A stretch of 16,336 bases of DNA from contig JAEWLO010000289.1 of assembly GCA_023457475.1 (NCBI GenBank), positions 1-16,336 of the forward strand. Direction: 5' to 3'. Shown piece after piece: positions 4,633 to 12,313 of this stretch. Source of the DNA: Pseudomonadota bacterium. Its GTDB lineage: Bacteria; Pseudomonadota; Gammaproteobacteria; Xanthomonadales; Xanthomonadaceae. The first letter of the stretch is position 1. Each line of letters opens with the position of its first letter. A program made the translations under genes and the position numbers. The notes under the pieces were generated by a model. That model did no database searches. It was not told the DNA's origin and saw nothing but the letters and a program-made list of their open reading frames with translations.

Positions 4633-5625
4633 CTATCCGCCGCGCTCAAGTTCCAGCGACGTGGTGAAGCCCGCCGAGCCTGAGATAGTGTGCGTCGCCT
4701 TACTCACCAGCCAGTCGGTACCGTCGATCTCGGGTTTGAAGCCGCTGACGGTGATGGACTGTTCCGGGTACAGATCCGCGCGGCCAAGTGCCAGGGTGTA
4801 AGACAGCGAAGCAGTGCCACGGTCGAGGCGTTGGAACTCTGCCTGAGCATGCTGCCGGGCCTCGGCCTCGGTGGCGTAGGTGGCTTGCAGCTTTTTCTCG
4901 TTGTCCGCGGTGCCCACCAGCACGCCAGTGCGGCGGGCATCCCCCCGGTTGCCCCAGTACGCGCGCACGCCAGTGTACTTTTCGCGGTCGGACACCGCGT
5001 AGCGGTGCTGGTCACCGGACTGACGGGTGATCTGCGCGCCTGGCAGCTCGACGCCGCTGGGCGTCGTGCCGCTGCCGATAGGCGCGAAGATCAGAGTGCC
5101 GGCCTTCACCGTGGCCACTGCATCGAAGCGCTTGGCCAGCCGGGTCAGCAGGTTGATGTCGCTCTCGTTGGCCTGATCGAGGTGCGGTACCGCCAGCCCT
5201 GACAGTGCAGGCGCGATGGCGGACTTCAGGGAGTGATCGCCGGCAATGGTGGAAAGCACCGCGCCCAGCGTGGTGTCGTGCCAGCTTCGCTCCCGGCGGG
5301 AGCGGATTGCCCCGGTCAGGTCGGCGCTGCGGGCACGCACCGTGATGACGTCTGGCGCGCCGCTGTGTTCCACATCGTCCACCACGAACGTGCCTTTGTT
5401 GACCATGCCGCTGTCCACCCAGCCCATGGCCAGGGTGAGGCTTACGCCCCGCTTGGGCAGAGCAAGCGCCCCGTCGTGGTCGCTGATGCGCAGGTCCAGC
5501 TGGTCGGCCTCATCGCCCCGGCTCTCGGTCAGGGTGAGTTCCAGCAGCCTAGGGGCGATGCGCTCGGTCAGGTCGCGGCCGTCCAGCACCACCTTCCAAA
5601 GCGGGATGGGATAGCGGCCGGTCAC
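4633..5625 (-). CDS. D: Tail protein D (late control D family, baseplate hub)
   Basis: 330 residues (P2 gpD: 387). It starts with GTG at 5625, overlapping the stop of U (GTGA at 5625-5622). The sequence reads as a gpD protein: an N-terminal PLWKVVLDGRDLTERIAPRL strand region, VSLTLAMGWVDSGMVNKGTF, a middle hub-like part (WHDTTLGAVLSTIAGDHSL), and LDQANESDINLLTRLAKRFDA near residues 168-190, which is conserved in the family. Family knowledge: gpD forms the baseplate hub to which the gpV spike attaches and is required for a finished tail. It is the last gene of the F-E-T-U-D block, as in P2. No ogr follows. Confidence 0.9.
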   Translation of the reverse strand: MTGRYPIPLWKVVLDGRDLTERIAPRLLELTLTESRGDEADQLDLRISDHDGALALPKRGVSLTLAMGWVDSGMVNKGTFVVDDVEHSGAPDVITVRARSADLTGAIRSRRERSWHDTTLGAVLSTIAGDHSLKSAIAPALSGLAVPHLDQANESDINLLTRLAKRFDAVATVKAGTLIFAPIGSGTTPSGVELPGAQITRQSGDQHRYAVSDREKYTGVRAYWGNRGDARRTGVLVGTADNEKKLQATYATEAEARQHAQAEFQRLDRGTASLSYTLALGRADLYPEQSITVSGFKPEIDGTDWLVSKATHTISGSAGFTTSLELERGG

Positions 5626-6020
5626 TGCACTACCTCCGTGGGTTCATCATCCGTGCGGGTCAGCTGCAGCTGGAACTCGATCAAGCGCGGGGTGCCGTCG
5701 TTGAACAGCTCTTTGCGCGTTTCCGACAGGCTGTCGATGACGTAGGAGCCATAGACCAGCCCGGTACCCTCCACCAGCGACTGCGGACGGCCCTCATCGG
5801 CCAGGGCGCGCAGCACGTCCAGCGTCTGGATGTCGTCGGTCAGCTCGGCGGCGATCAGGCCCTGCAGGCTGATGGTTTCGTCGCCAGGACCGACGTACTG
5901 CCGCGCCGGCCGGGCGTGCAGCCGCTCGCTGCTGGAGTGCCGCCATTGCATCTGGCGCTGCAGCTGGTCGTAGGCGGCGGTGGACAAGGAAAACACGTAG
6001 GTACCGAAGCACATCATCAT
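5622..6020 (-). CDS. U: Tail protein U (tail completion)
   Basis: 132 residues (P2 gpU: 159). The start is set at ATG 6020 (MMMCFGTYVFSL) because P2 gpU begins with a similar MM...GMFVF strand and because GAGAG lies 8 bases upstream. A TTG at 6035 overlapping the T stop would add five residues, and three ATGs stand in a row, so the exact start is uncertain. Family matches: GDETISLQGLIAAELT, LRALADEGRP, LVEGTGLVYGSYVI, DGTPRLIEFQLQLTR. The C-terminus is shorter than that of P2. Family knowledge: gpU is needed late in tail assembly, at the tail end or baseplate. Confidence 0.9.
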   Translation of the reverse strand: MMMCFGTYVFSLSTAAYDQLQRQMQWRHSSSERLHARPARQYVGPGDETISLQGLIAAELTDDIQTLDVLRALADEGRPQSLVEGTGLVYGSYVIDSLSETRKELFNDGTPRLIEFQLQLTRTDDEPTEVVQ

Positions 6021-6031
6021 GGTGGCGGCTC

Positions 6032-8893
6032 TCAATCTCGCAGGCGCGAGGACTGGCGGGCGGCCTGCTCCCGCTGCATGGCTTCCAGCTGGCGGCGCAC
6101 TTCCAGCCCGATGGCCTGCGGGTCCGCGCCTGCCGGCGGGTAAATGTTGATGGTGTAACTGGCGGCGGCTGGCGCGCTCTCAGCGGCCGGCGCAGCCGCT
6201 GCAGCTCCCACCGGTCCGGGAGAGGCCAGCGCGGGCAGCGTGGCGGCGCTCAGCGCGATCCCGGTGCCCATCTGCTTCATCCGCTCGCCCAGCCCGGCGA
6301 CCTTCTGCAGCGGCTCTTCCTGGCTGCGGTCAAGGCCACCGGCCAGCCCCTGCATCGTGTTGTCACCGAACGTGGCGAACACGCGCGACGGGCTGTGGAT
6401 GCCCAGCATGCCCTTGAACTTGCCCATCACCGTGTTGGCCACGTTGCCCACGGCATCGTTGACCATGCCCACCATCGAGCCGATGCCGCTGACCAGGCCC
6501 ATGATGATGTCCACGCCGGCCTGCATCATCCGCTGTGGCCAGCCCAGCAGGATCTGGTTCACGCCTTCCCACATCAGGCGCAGCCCCTCGCCGATCTTGT
6601 TGCCGTTCATGGTGAAGATGCCGACGATCAGTGACCAGATGCCTTGCAGATAGCTCCACGCGCCGCCCATGACGTTCTGGATGATCGGCAGCAGGGTGGT
6701 GAACGCGGAGACCAGCCAGCCGATAGCGGTAACGGCCATGCGCAGGTTGACCGTCAGCACAGTGCCCAGCACCTGGCCGAATCCGCGGCCGGCGTTGGTG
6801 GCACCTTCCAGCTGGGTGTTGGTAGCCTGGAACGGTTGCATCAGCTGCTTTACCCAGTTCCAGACCTTGCCCATTGCACCTGCCACAGTGTCCCAGAGCG
6901 GCGCGAGCGGCTGCAGCGAGGTCTTCAGCTCGGCCATGATGGGGCCGAGGACGTCCATGACCCCCTGCCAGACACCGATCATGAAGGCTTTGATCGGACC
7001 CCAGTACTTCCACACCAGCATGGCCACCACGCCCACTGCCGCGCCGATGGCCAGCACCGGGGCGCTGACGCCGCCGAGCAGCGGCAGCAGCAGGCGGCCG
7101 ACGTTGAGCAGCATCGGGAACGCACGGCCGCCCAGCGAGAAGACCTTGCCGACCAGGTTGCCGAGGCCACCGCCGCCGCTCAGCAGCATCACGGCCTTGT
7201 GGATCTGCGAGAAGGCCATGGCGGCCATGCCGCCGCCCACCAGCAGCCCGCCCAGCACCGCAGCTAGTGCGGTACCGCCGATCACCAGCTTGGCGATGGT
7301 GGCCACCAGCTGCGGATTGGCGCGCACCCATTCGGTCAGCCGCCCGACGATGACGGCGGTGCGGTCCACCAGCGCCTTGAACTGCGGCATCAGGGTCTTG
7401 CCGATGGCCTGAGCGACCACCAGCGTGCTGTTCTTCAGCAGCTGGACGGCGTTCTCGGACGTGGCCACGCGCGCGGCGTACTCCGCGCCCATGGAGCCGC
7501 CGTACTTGGACGCATCGCTGACCTTGTCGAAGTTGGTCTTCAACAGGTCCAGATTGGTCAACAGCGGAGCGATCGCGCCGATGGACTCACGCCCAAACAG
7601 GGTGGTCATGGTCGCCGCCTGTTCATGCTTGGGCAGCTTTTTCAACTTCTCCAGCACGCTCAGGATCGCGCCGCCGGCGTCGTCCTGCATGGCCTTGGCC
7701 ATGTCGGTGGCATTGAGTCCCAGTTGCCCGAACGCCTCGACCTGTCGCTTGGTCGCGGCCTCGCCCGACGACAGGGTGAGCAGCATGTTCTTGATGCCGG
7801 TTGCCGACACCTCCGACTCGATGCCCATGCCGGCCACGGTGGCACCCAGCGCGGCCAGCGGGCCGCTACCCAAGCCGGCTACTTCGCCCAGCGCACCAAC
7901 CCGATTGACCACCTCGCTGATCTTCTGGACGCTGGCAGGGCCGGTGTTACCCAGGTAGTTGATCTTGTCGGCCAGCACGACCACGTCGTCCTGGCCCATC
8001 CGGAACGCGGTGCGCCAGGTGGCCATGGTCTGGCCGGCTTCTTCGGCGGTGGTGTCGAAGGCCACACCCATCTTCGCGGCGTCTTCGGCAAAGCGCACCA
8101 GCTCTTCGCGCGGAATGGACGCCTGCCCGGCGGCTGCGACGATCTTGGCAATGTCCGCCGGAACCATGGGCAGCTTGCGCGACAGGTCTTCCACGTCGCG
8201 GCCCATCTGCTCGAACTGCTCGGGCGAATCGAAGTCCACCACCTTCTTCACGTCGGCCATGGCCGACTCGAAGGTCATGGCCTGGGCGATGGGGAACATG
8301 CCAGCGCGCAGGGCAGCAGCGCCACCCAGCGCCAGCCCCGCGCCATGCGCGGCGGCCGTCATGCCGGCCGAGTGCACCTTGCGGCTGCGCTCCATCGCCC
8401 CGTCCAGCGCCCGCAGGCGCTTGCGCTGCAGATCCATCTGGGTACTGGCGCTGGCGATCTCCGAACGCAGGCGGCGCTCATGGTTGCCCAGGTCGCGCGT
8501 GCTGATGCCAGCCTGAGCCAACCCGCCGCGCAGGCGCTGCAGCTCGGCGACCTGGGCGGTGTGCTGGGACTTCAGGCCAGCGGCTTCGCGCTTGGCCTGT
8601 TTGAACTCGTTGCTGAGTTTGCGAGAGGGGTTGGCGGCAAGCGCCATCTGCTGCGCCAGCTGGCGCACGCGCTCCTGCGCGGCGGTATGGGACTGCTCCA
8701 TGCCACGCGCGGCCTGCATCTGCGCGCGGAAGGCGCTGACATCGCGCTGGGCGTTGTTCAGGCGCTTGAGGTGGTCGCGCTGCTGCTGTAGGGCGCTGGA
8801 CAGCCCCTTGCTGCCGGCCATCATCTTGCGGAACGGGCCGGTGGCCCGGTCGAGGGCCTGCAATACGACTTGGAGGCGGAGGTTGTCGGCCAT
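6032..8893 (-). CDS. T: Tail tape measure protein T
   Basis: 953 residues (P2 gpT: 815), the largest gene of the window. Layout: coiled-coil N-terminus (about 20-175, rich in Gln, Arg, Ala), a TP901-type tape-measure domain (about 200-480), several hydrophobic stretches (about 535-660) that could insert in the host membrane at DNA entry, and a C-terminal part with GIHSPSRVFATFGDNTMQGL (about 835), a motif common in tape measures. Family knowledge: it sets tail length inside the tube and is ejected with the DNA. The ATG at 8893 lies in the loop of a perfect 10-bp hairpin, so its translation is probably restrained or coupled. The long plus-strand frames across it are shadows. Confidence 0.93.
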   Translation of the reverse strand: MADNLRLQVVLQALDRATGPFRKMMAGSKGLSSALQQQRDHLKRLNNAQRDVSAFRAQMQAARGMEQSHTAAQERVRQLAQQMALAANPSRKLSNEFKQAKREAAGLKSQHTAQVAELQRLRGGLAQAGISTRDLGNHERRLRSEIASASTQMDLQRKRLRALDGAMERSRKVHSAGMTAAAHGAGLALGGAAALRAGMFPIAQAMTFESAMADVKKVVDFDSPEQFEQMGRDVEDLSRKLPMVPADIAKIVAAAGQASIPREELVRFAEDAAKMGVAFDTTAEEAGQTMATWRTAFRMGQDDVVVLADKINYLGNTGPASVQKISEVVNRVGALGEVAGLGSGPLAALGATVAGMGIESEVSATGIKNMLLTLSSGEAATKRQVEAFGQLGLNATDMAKAMQDDAGGAILSVLEKLKKLPKHEQAATMTTLFGRESIGAIAPLLTNLDLLKTNFDKVSDASKYGGSMGAEYAARVATSENAVQLLKNSTLVVAQAIGKTLMPQFKALVDRTAVIVGRLTEWVRANPQLVATIAKLVIGGTALAAVLGGLLVGGGMAAMAFSQIHKAVMLLSGGGGLGNLVGKVFSLGGRAFPMLLNVGRLLLPLLGGVSAPVLAIGAAVGVVAMLVWKYWGPIKAFMIGVWQGVMDVLGPIMAELKTSLQPLAPLWDTVAGAMGKVWNWVKQLMQPFQATNTQLEGATNAGRGFGQVLGTVLTVNLRMAVTAIGWLVSAFTTLLPIIQNVMGGAWSYLQGIWSLIVGIFTMNGNKIGEGLRLMWEGVNQILLGWPQRMMQAGVDIIMGLVSGIGSMVGMVNDAVGNVANTVMGKFKGMLGIHSPSRVFATFGDNTMQGLAGGLDRSQEEPLQKVAGLGERMKQMGTGIALSAATLPALASPGPVGAAAAAPAAESAPAAASYTINIYPPAGADPQAIGLEVRRQLEAMQREQAARQSSRLRD

Positions 8894-8905
8894 CAGCCGA
8901 CAACC
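8881..8905 (-). promoter_or_regulatory. Perfect hairpin with the tape-measure start codon in its loop
   Basis: On the mRNA, GGTTGTCGGC (8905-8896) pairs base for base with GCCGACAACC (8890-8881). The loop TGATG holds the start codon of T. The 10-bp stem reaches both the ribosome-binding side and the first codons. Such a fold should lower free initiation on T unless ribosomes arriving from the 44-residue gene open it. Confidence 0.6.
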
Positions 8906-8912
8906 TGACAGA

Positions 8913-9047
8913 TCAGCCCGGCGGCACTTCGCTGGCGCTGTTGAAGAGCGCGGCCACGAAACTGCAGAGCGCGGTGAAAGCCCAGAGCAACAGCCCGCCT
9001 ACGCAGGCGAGCAGGGCGAGGACGATAAGAGCGATCAGCAGTTCCAT
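8913..9047 (-). CDS. Small membrane protein between E' and T, 44 residues
   Basis: ATG at 9047, stop at 8913. It begins MELLIALIVLALLACVGGLL, continues WAFTALCSFVAALFN and ends SASEVPPG. It is almost wholly hydrophobic: one long or two short membrane segments (about 2-36) and a short polar tail. No gene of this kind is in the P2 E-T interval as I know it. It fits exactly between E' (stop 9060) and T (start 8893), with gaps of 12 and 19 bases, and no other frame covers the place. It has no clear ribosome site, so it would depend on coupling. Function unknown; being next to the tape measure suggests tail assembly or DNA-entry work, but that is a guess. Confidence 0.6.
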   Translation of the reverse strand: MELLIALIVLALLACVGGLLLWAFTALCSFVAALFNSASEVPPG

Positions 9048-9059
9048 GGGCGGACTGTA

Positions 9060-9176
9060 TCACGGTGTGGCTCCGCTTCTTTCGACGGCCCGTTGCCGCC
9101 ATTCCATCAGTTCAAACAGATCCATCGCCGACATCTCGGCGATGGACAGGTGAAGGATCGTGGCCACGTCGGCCAT
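9060..9176 (-). CDS. E': GpE-family tail protein E' (38-residue frame)
   Basis: The frame from ATG 9176 reads MADVATILHLSIAEM, then SAMDLFELMEWRQRAVERSG, the pattern of the short GpE/E' tail proteins (a hydrophobic start, then LxELxxWRxRA). It begins 8 bases after the stop of E. The frame stays open upstream to the slippery site at 9227-9221, so by analogy with P2 it is probably made mainly as the C-terminal part of an E+E' fusion. Family knowledge: E and E+E' act as chaperones that wrap the tape measure before the tube is built. Confidence 0.8.
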   Translation of the reverse strand: MADVATILHLSIAEMSAMDLFELMEWRQRAVERSGATP

Positions 9177-9649
9177 CGCATCCTCTACGCAGGCTGTGAT
9201 GCGCGATCCTTCCGGGGCACGAAAAAAGTGCTGACTTCGGTGCCCAGGCTGATCAGGTCAACCGGGTCCAGCTTGCCGACGTCAGCCGGCGTCAGGGCCG
9301 GCGAGGTGATGCGCGGCAGCAGGGTGCTGAGCGCACCCATATCCATCTGCAACAGATCCATCAGCTTGATACCGCGCAGCGAGCCGGCATCCGGCTTGCG
9401 CAGTGCCACGTCGTTGATCAGCTGTTCGCCGCGCTTGATGGGCACTTCCAGCGTGATCTGGTGAGGAACACGGACCAGCTCTTCCAGCTTCTCTACCATG
9501 GCGTCAAGCCGTTCGCTGGTCGGCGCGTTGGTCGTGGGCTGGCCGGCGCGCGGTGCGCCGTCATCGACCAACAGGACGCGGTGAGGTTCAGCGGTCAGCA
9601 ACGCCACGGCGGGCTGGGCAGAAGCGCTGGTGAATTCGTTGTGGTTCAT
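9060..9649 (-). CDS. E+E': E+E' fusion made by -1 ribosomal frameshift
   Basis: E is read from 9649 to the slippery heptamer T TTT TTC (9227-9221). A one-base backward slip continues at 9221 without a stop through 15 linker codons (RAPEGSRITACVEDA) into the E' frame, ending at 9060. Predicted fusion: 196 residues (143 of E plus 53). In coliphage P2 the same two products arise by -1 slippage on T TTT TTG. The frame and heptamer are seen directly; use of the site is inferred. Confidence 0.75.
9185..9649 (-). CDS. E: Tail assembly chaperone E
   Basis: 154 residues from the ATG at 9649, with a GAGAGAG ribosome site. It is longer than P2 gpE (91): the first 45 residues or so are a polar, Pro/Ala-rich extension. 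The conserved part starts near residue 46 (RLDAMVEKLEELVRV, then HQITLEVPIKRGEQLINDVALRKPDAGSLRGIKLMDLLQMD), matching the gpE / Mu gp41-type tail assembly family: tail proteins of this group begin with a beta strand, then RxPxxGxLRG. Family knowledge: it coats or folds the tape measure with E+E'. An internal start is possible, as the N-terminal extension is unusual. Confidence 0.88.
   Translation of the reverse strand: MNHNEFTSASAQPAVALLTAEPHRVLLVDDGAPRAGQPTTNAPTSERLDAMVEKLEELVRVPHQITLEVPIKRGEQLINDVALRKPDAGSLRGIKLMDLLQMDMGALSTLLPRITSPALTPADVGKLDPVDLISLGTEVSTFFVPRKDRASQPA
9221..9227 (-). promoter_or_regulatory. Slippery heptamer T TTT TTC
   Basis: In the zero frame of E the codons read ACT TTT TTC, which gives X XXY YYZ with X=T, Y=T and Z=C. 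It lies 11 sense codons before the E stop, and the -1 frame is open into E'. I saw no strong stem just downstream. Confidence 0.75.
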
Positions 9650-9668
9650 GGCTCTCTCTCAGGAAATG

Positions 9669-9686
9669 GCCCGGCCGTAACCGGGC
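9669..9686. other. GC hairpin between FII and E
   Basis: GCCCGG / CCGGGC (6 bp, 6-base loop) in the 55-base gap after the tube gene. On the minus-strand transcript it is followed by CATTTCC, not a T-tract, so it is at most a weak attenuator or a 3' stabiliser. Such an element could lower E relative to the abundant FI and FII. Confidence 0.3.
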
Positions 9687-9704
9687 TTTGCGGTGGGACG
9701 GCGA

Positions 9705-10211
9705 TCAAGCGCCGATGGCGGTGCGGTGTTTGGCCAGCAAATCCACACCGTTGACGATGAAGACCATGCCGACCATGTCGATTTCGATCTCGGTGCGGCC
9801 GTTGATCGAGAGCTTGTAGTAGCCCGCGGTGGTTTTCACGCTGAACTCGGTGTCGTCGCCCGCTTTACCGGTACCGGAGTCGATCTCGGTATGACGGCCG
9901 TGGATGACGATCTCGACCGCGTCCACTTCACCGCTGTCCTCACGCTGATACGAGCCACAGAAGCGCAGCTGGACGGCGTTATGGGTGATTGCGCCGTACT
10001 GGCGCAGCACATCGCGCATCAGGCCGCCGCACTTCCATTCGGCCTCGATCTTTTCTTGCCCCATGTCCACGTCGATGGGGCCGGCCATGCCGCCGGCGCG
10101 GTATTCCTCCACCTTGCGGGTCAGCGTGGGCAGCTTGAACTCGGTCAGTTCGCCCAGGTAGCTGTTGCCGGCGTTGAACAGGTTGCATTGCTTGAGTTTG
10201 GAGGGAAGCAT
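9705..10211 (-). CDS. FII: Major tail tube protein FII
   Basis: 168 residues (P2 FII: 172). Start at 10211 with AAGGA upstream, inside the 9-base gap after FI. Typical features are LPSKLKQCNLFNAGNSYLGE at the N-terminus, EYRAGGMAGPIDVDMGQEKI, CGGLM, and a C-terminal YYKLSINGRTEIEIDMVGMV. Family knowledge: FII rings stack to form the inner tube around the tape measure, through which the DNA passes. It follows the sheath gene as in all P2-like phages. Confidence 0.95.
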   Translation of the reverse strand: MLPSKLKQCNLFNAGNSYLGELTEFKLPTLTRKVEEYRAGGMAGPIDVDMGQEKIEAEWKCGGLMRDVLRQYGAITHNAVQLRFCGSYQREDSGEVDAVEIVIHGRHTEIDSGTGKAGDDTEFSVKTTAGYYKLSINGRTEIEIDMVGMVFIVNGVDLLAKHRTAIGA

Positions 10212-10220
10212 GGGAAGTCC

Positions 10221-11384
10221 TTATGCGTCGATGCGCGAGGCGAAGTCGGCGAAGTAGCGGTCGGTGATGCGCTGGTTGAGGACCAGATTCTCCAGCGGCG
10301 GCACCGGGGTGTAGTCGTAGTCGATGACCAGCTGGCCGGCAGACAGGCCAGTGGGAAGATTGGCCGCTTCGTCATACCAGGCGGTGGCGTCGATGATGTA
10401 GCCGGCGTTCTTCAGCTCGCGGAACTTGGCGTTGATCGATTCGAGGATGTCGCGCACCAGCGAGGGGTGGAGCGGCTTGTCGCTGTACGTCAGCATCGCG
10501 TTGGCGATGGTGTCGGCCAGAATCTGCGCCGTACGGGTGGCCGTCTCGAAGGCGAACAGTTCATCGTCGCTGCAGGTGCGCGAACCCCAGAAGCGGTAGC
10601 CGGTGGCGTTGACCAGGGTGGTGATCTGGGCGGCATTGAGCTGACCAGCATCGGTGGACGGGTCCTGCAGATCCCAGTGCACATCGCGGCTGATACCGGT
10701 GACGCCCTGAACTCCGACGTTGGAGAGCGACTTGTGCCAGCCCTGTTCCTTGTCGATCAGTGCGCGCAGGCCGACCGCACGGGCGGTGGCGTACGCCGGG
10801 TGAGCGGCATTGGCGGTGCTGTCCCACGCCACGAAGTCCGGGTAGATCAGCATCAGCTCGCGCTGGCTGAACTGGTCGCGGTAGGCCACGGCCTCAACCA
10901 CCGAGGCACTGGCTGCGCAGCTGGCGTAGGCCATCGCACGAAGCTTCTTGGCCACCACTGCCATTGCGGCAGTCACCGGCTGGGTGTCCAGGCCGGGGGC
11001 GGCCAGGATGCGCGGGGTGACGCCCAGCTGGGCCTGCGCTACCAGCAGCGCCTGCAGGCCGGTGTAGTAGGAGCCGTCCGCCTTGCCGATCACCTTGGTG
11101 GTGGTTTCCGAATCATCCGTGCCGGCCGCCACGCGCACTACGACGGTGACGGGATTGGACTGATCGGCGATGGCGCGCAGGGTCGGGGCCAGGGTGCCCT
11201 TGGTGCCGGCCTTGCCGATGGCACCCAGCACATCGGTGATCAGGACCGGGCGGTCCAGCGGGAACACGGTGGCGTCGGCGTCCTCTGCGGTGCAGACGAT
11301 ACCGACGATGGCGGTGGCGACGGTACGGATGGGGCGGGTGCCACCGTTGATTTCGATGACGCGTACGCCGTGGTGGTAGTCCAT
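10221..11384 (-). CDS. FI: Tail sheath protein FI
   Basis: 387 residues (P2 FI: 396). The start at 11384 has a strong AGGAG five bases away, in keeping with high expression. The N-terminus MDYHHGVRVIEINGGTRPI, with VATAIVGIVCTA, is the family's opening strand pair. The middle holds DLQDPSTDAG and NATGYRFWGSRTCSDDELF, and the end LPTGLSAGQLVIDYDYTPVPP and RITDRYFADFASRI, all characteristic of contractile-tail sheaths. Family knowledge: six-start sheath that contracts and drives the tube into the cell. Confidence 0.96.
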   Translation of the reverse strand: MDYHHGVRVIEINGGTRPIRTVATAIVGIVCTAEDADATVFPLDRPVLITDVLGAIGKAGTKGTLAPTLRAIADQSNPVTVVVRVAAGTDDSETTTKVIGKADGSYYTGLQALLVAQAQLGVTPRILAAPGLDTQPVTAAMAVVAKKLRAMAYASCAASASVVEAVAYRDQFSQRELMLIYPDFVAWDSTANAAHPAYATARAVGLRALIDKEQGWHKSLSNVGVQGVTGISRDVHWDLQDPSTDAGQLNAAQITTLVNATGYRFWGSRTCSDDELFAFETATRTAQILADTIANAMLTYSDKPLHPSLVRDILESINAKFRELKNAGYIIDATAWYDEAANLPTGLSAGQLVIDYDYTPVPPLENLVLNQRITDRYFADFASRIDA

Positions 11385-11396
11385 GGGAACTCCTGT

Positions 11397-11756
11397 TTAG
11401 GGCTTGCGGTAGGTCAGGGGAACGGTCAGGCGGGTGTATTCGCCGGACCGGCGTTGGGAGGCGCGCTGGCCCACCAGGTTGAAGATGAAGCTGCCGGGCA
11501 GGTCGCCCTTCTCGACGGAAACGCGCGTAAGCCGAATGCGCGGTTCCCAGCGACTGATCGCGGTGGCGATGGCACCGAACAACCGCAGCTTCGTCAGCGA
11601 GTTGAACGGCTGATCGATCAGCTCCGGCAGAAGCGACCCGTAGTCACGCCGGCCGACGCGGGAGCCAATCGGGGTGGTGAGAATGTCGGCGATGGACTGG
11701 GACAGGTGCTGCTCATCGTCCAGCGGCTTGCCTGTGCGGTTGCTCATGCCCCTCAT
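11397..11756 (-). CDS. W: Baseplate protein W (GPW/gp25 family)
   Basis: 119 residues (P2 gpW: 115). The ATG at 11756 overlaps the V stop by 4 bases; an ATG at 11747 (MSNRTG) is an alternative. Family signature: EQHLSQSIADILTTPIGSRV, RRDYGSLLPELIDQPF, RWEPRIRLTRVSV. Family knowledge: W is the wedge/sheath-initiation part of the baseplate, like T4 gp25, carrying the EPR motif (here residues EPRIRL) that matches the sheath handshake. It lies directly before the sheath gene here, not before J as in P2. Confidence 0.93.
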   Translation of the reverse strand: MRGMSNRTGKPLDDEQHLSQSIADILTTPIGSRVGRRDYGSLLPELIDQPFNSLTKLRLFGAIATAISRWEPRIRLTRVSVEKGDLPGSFIFNLVGQRASQRRSGEYTRLTVPLTYRKP

Positions 11757-12313
11757 GACGGCGGCCCTGACGTACCGCTGCCGGGCTGCACGGCGCTGTG
11801 CTTGTGGTCCTTCAGGCTGATACCAGCCCCTACCACGTCGGTAGCCGCGGTTGCCGTACCGGATACCTTGGCGTCGCCTTGCACGGTCAGCAGGCCGTTG
11901 ATGGTCACGTCTGCGTTGAGGGTGATGCCGCCCGGGGCGGTGACCTGGGCGGTACCGCCATCCGGGAGAGTGGCGAGCAGGGCGTGGGCGGTGCTGTCGT
12001 AGCTGATCTGAGCGCCGTCTGCGAACCGGATCAGTGTCAGGGACTCACTGTCGGACGGTGCAGGGTAGGCGTTGCTGTACAGGCCGCGCAGTACGATGCC
12101 GTTGGCCAGGTCGCCGTCACCACAAAGCACCGCTACCTGTTCGCCAACGCTCGGGCGATTCCACACGATCACCTGTCCGGCGTACGCCACCAACCATTGC
12201 AGGTAGTCGGTGACCATCTCCCCGACCTGTACGCGGCAAAGCGCGCCCTTCACATCGGTAACGGTACCGGTGCGAATGAGGTTGCTGATGCGTTGGTCGG
12301 GTGAAGTATCCAT
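11753..12313 (-). CDS. V: Baseplate spike protein V
   Basis: 186 residues (P2 gpV: 211). The N-terminal part (about 10-85) is the OB-fold of the gpV/gp45 family (LIRTGTVTDVKGALCRVQVG, WNRPSVGEQVAVLCGDGDL). Then come short beta-helix repeats (about 95-165, ITLNADVTINGLLTVQGDAKV) and the tip motif H170-x-H172 (LKDHKH). Family knowledge: in P2 a trimer forms the membrane-piercing needle, with an iron bound by His near the tip. The HxH here fits that. No Shine-Dalgarno is visible; a 6-bp hairpin abuts the start codon. Confidence 0.93.
   Translation of the reverse strand: MDTSPDQRISNLIRTGTVTDVKGALCRVQVGEMVTDYLQWLVAYAGQVIVWNRPSVGEQVAVLCGDGDLANGIVLRGLYSNAYPAPSDSESLTLIRFADGAQISYDSTAHALLATLPDGGTAQVTAPGGITLNADVTINGLLTVQGDAKVSGTATAATDVVGAGISLKDHKHSAVQPGSGTSGPPS

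Noticed and set aside
6363..7331. 322-codon minus-strand frame inside T
   Set aside because: Out-of-frame Arg/Gly/Ala-rich shadow of T; the T frame carries the tape-measure motifs in the same interval.
7625..8791. 388-codon plus-strand open frame
   Set aside because: Antisense to the tape measure gene; Leu/Gly/His-rich low-information sequence and no ribosome site.
8893..9102. 69-codon minus-strand frame over the E'-T interval
   Set aside because: Arg-rich, out of frame with both the GpE-like E' and the 44-residue membrane ORF, which explain the interval better.
9669..9686. Hairpin between FII and E as a full terminator
   Set aside because: No run of T follows on the minus transcript, and E, T, U and D must be expressed from the same operon.
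9693..12002. 769-codon plus-strand open frame
   Set aside because: Antisense to FII, FI, W and V, all clear P2 family proteins. Its Val/Gly/His-rich product is typical of a reverse frame in GC-rich DNA.
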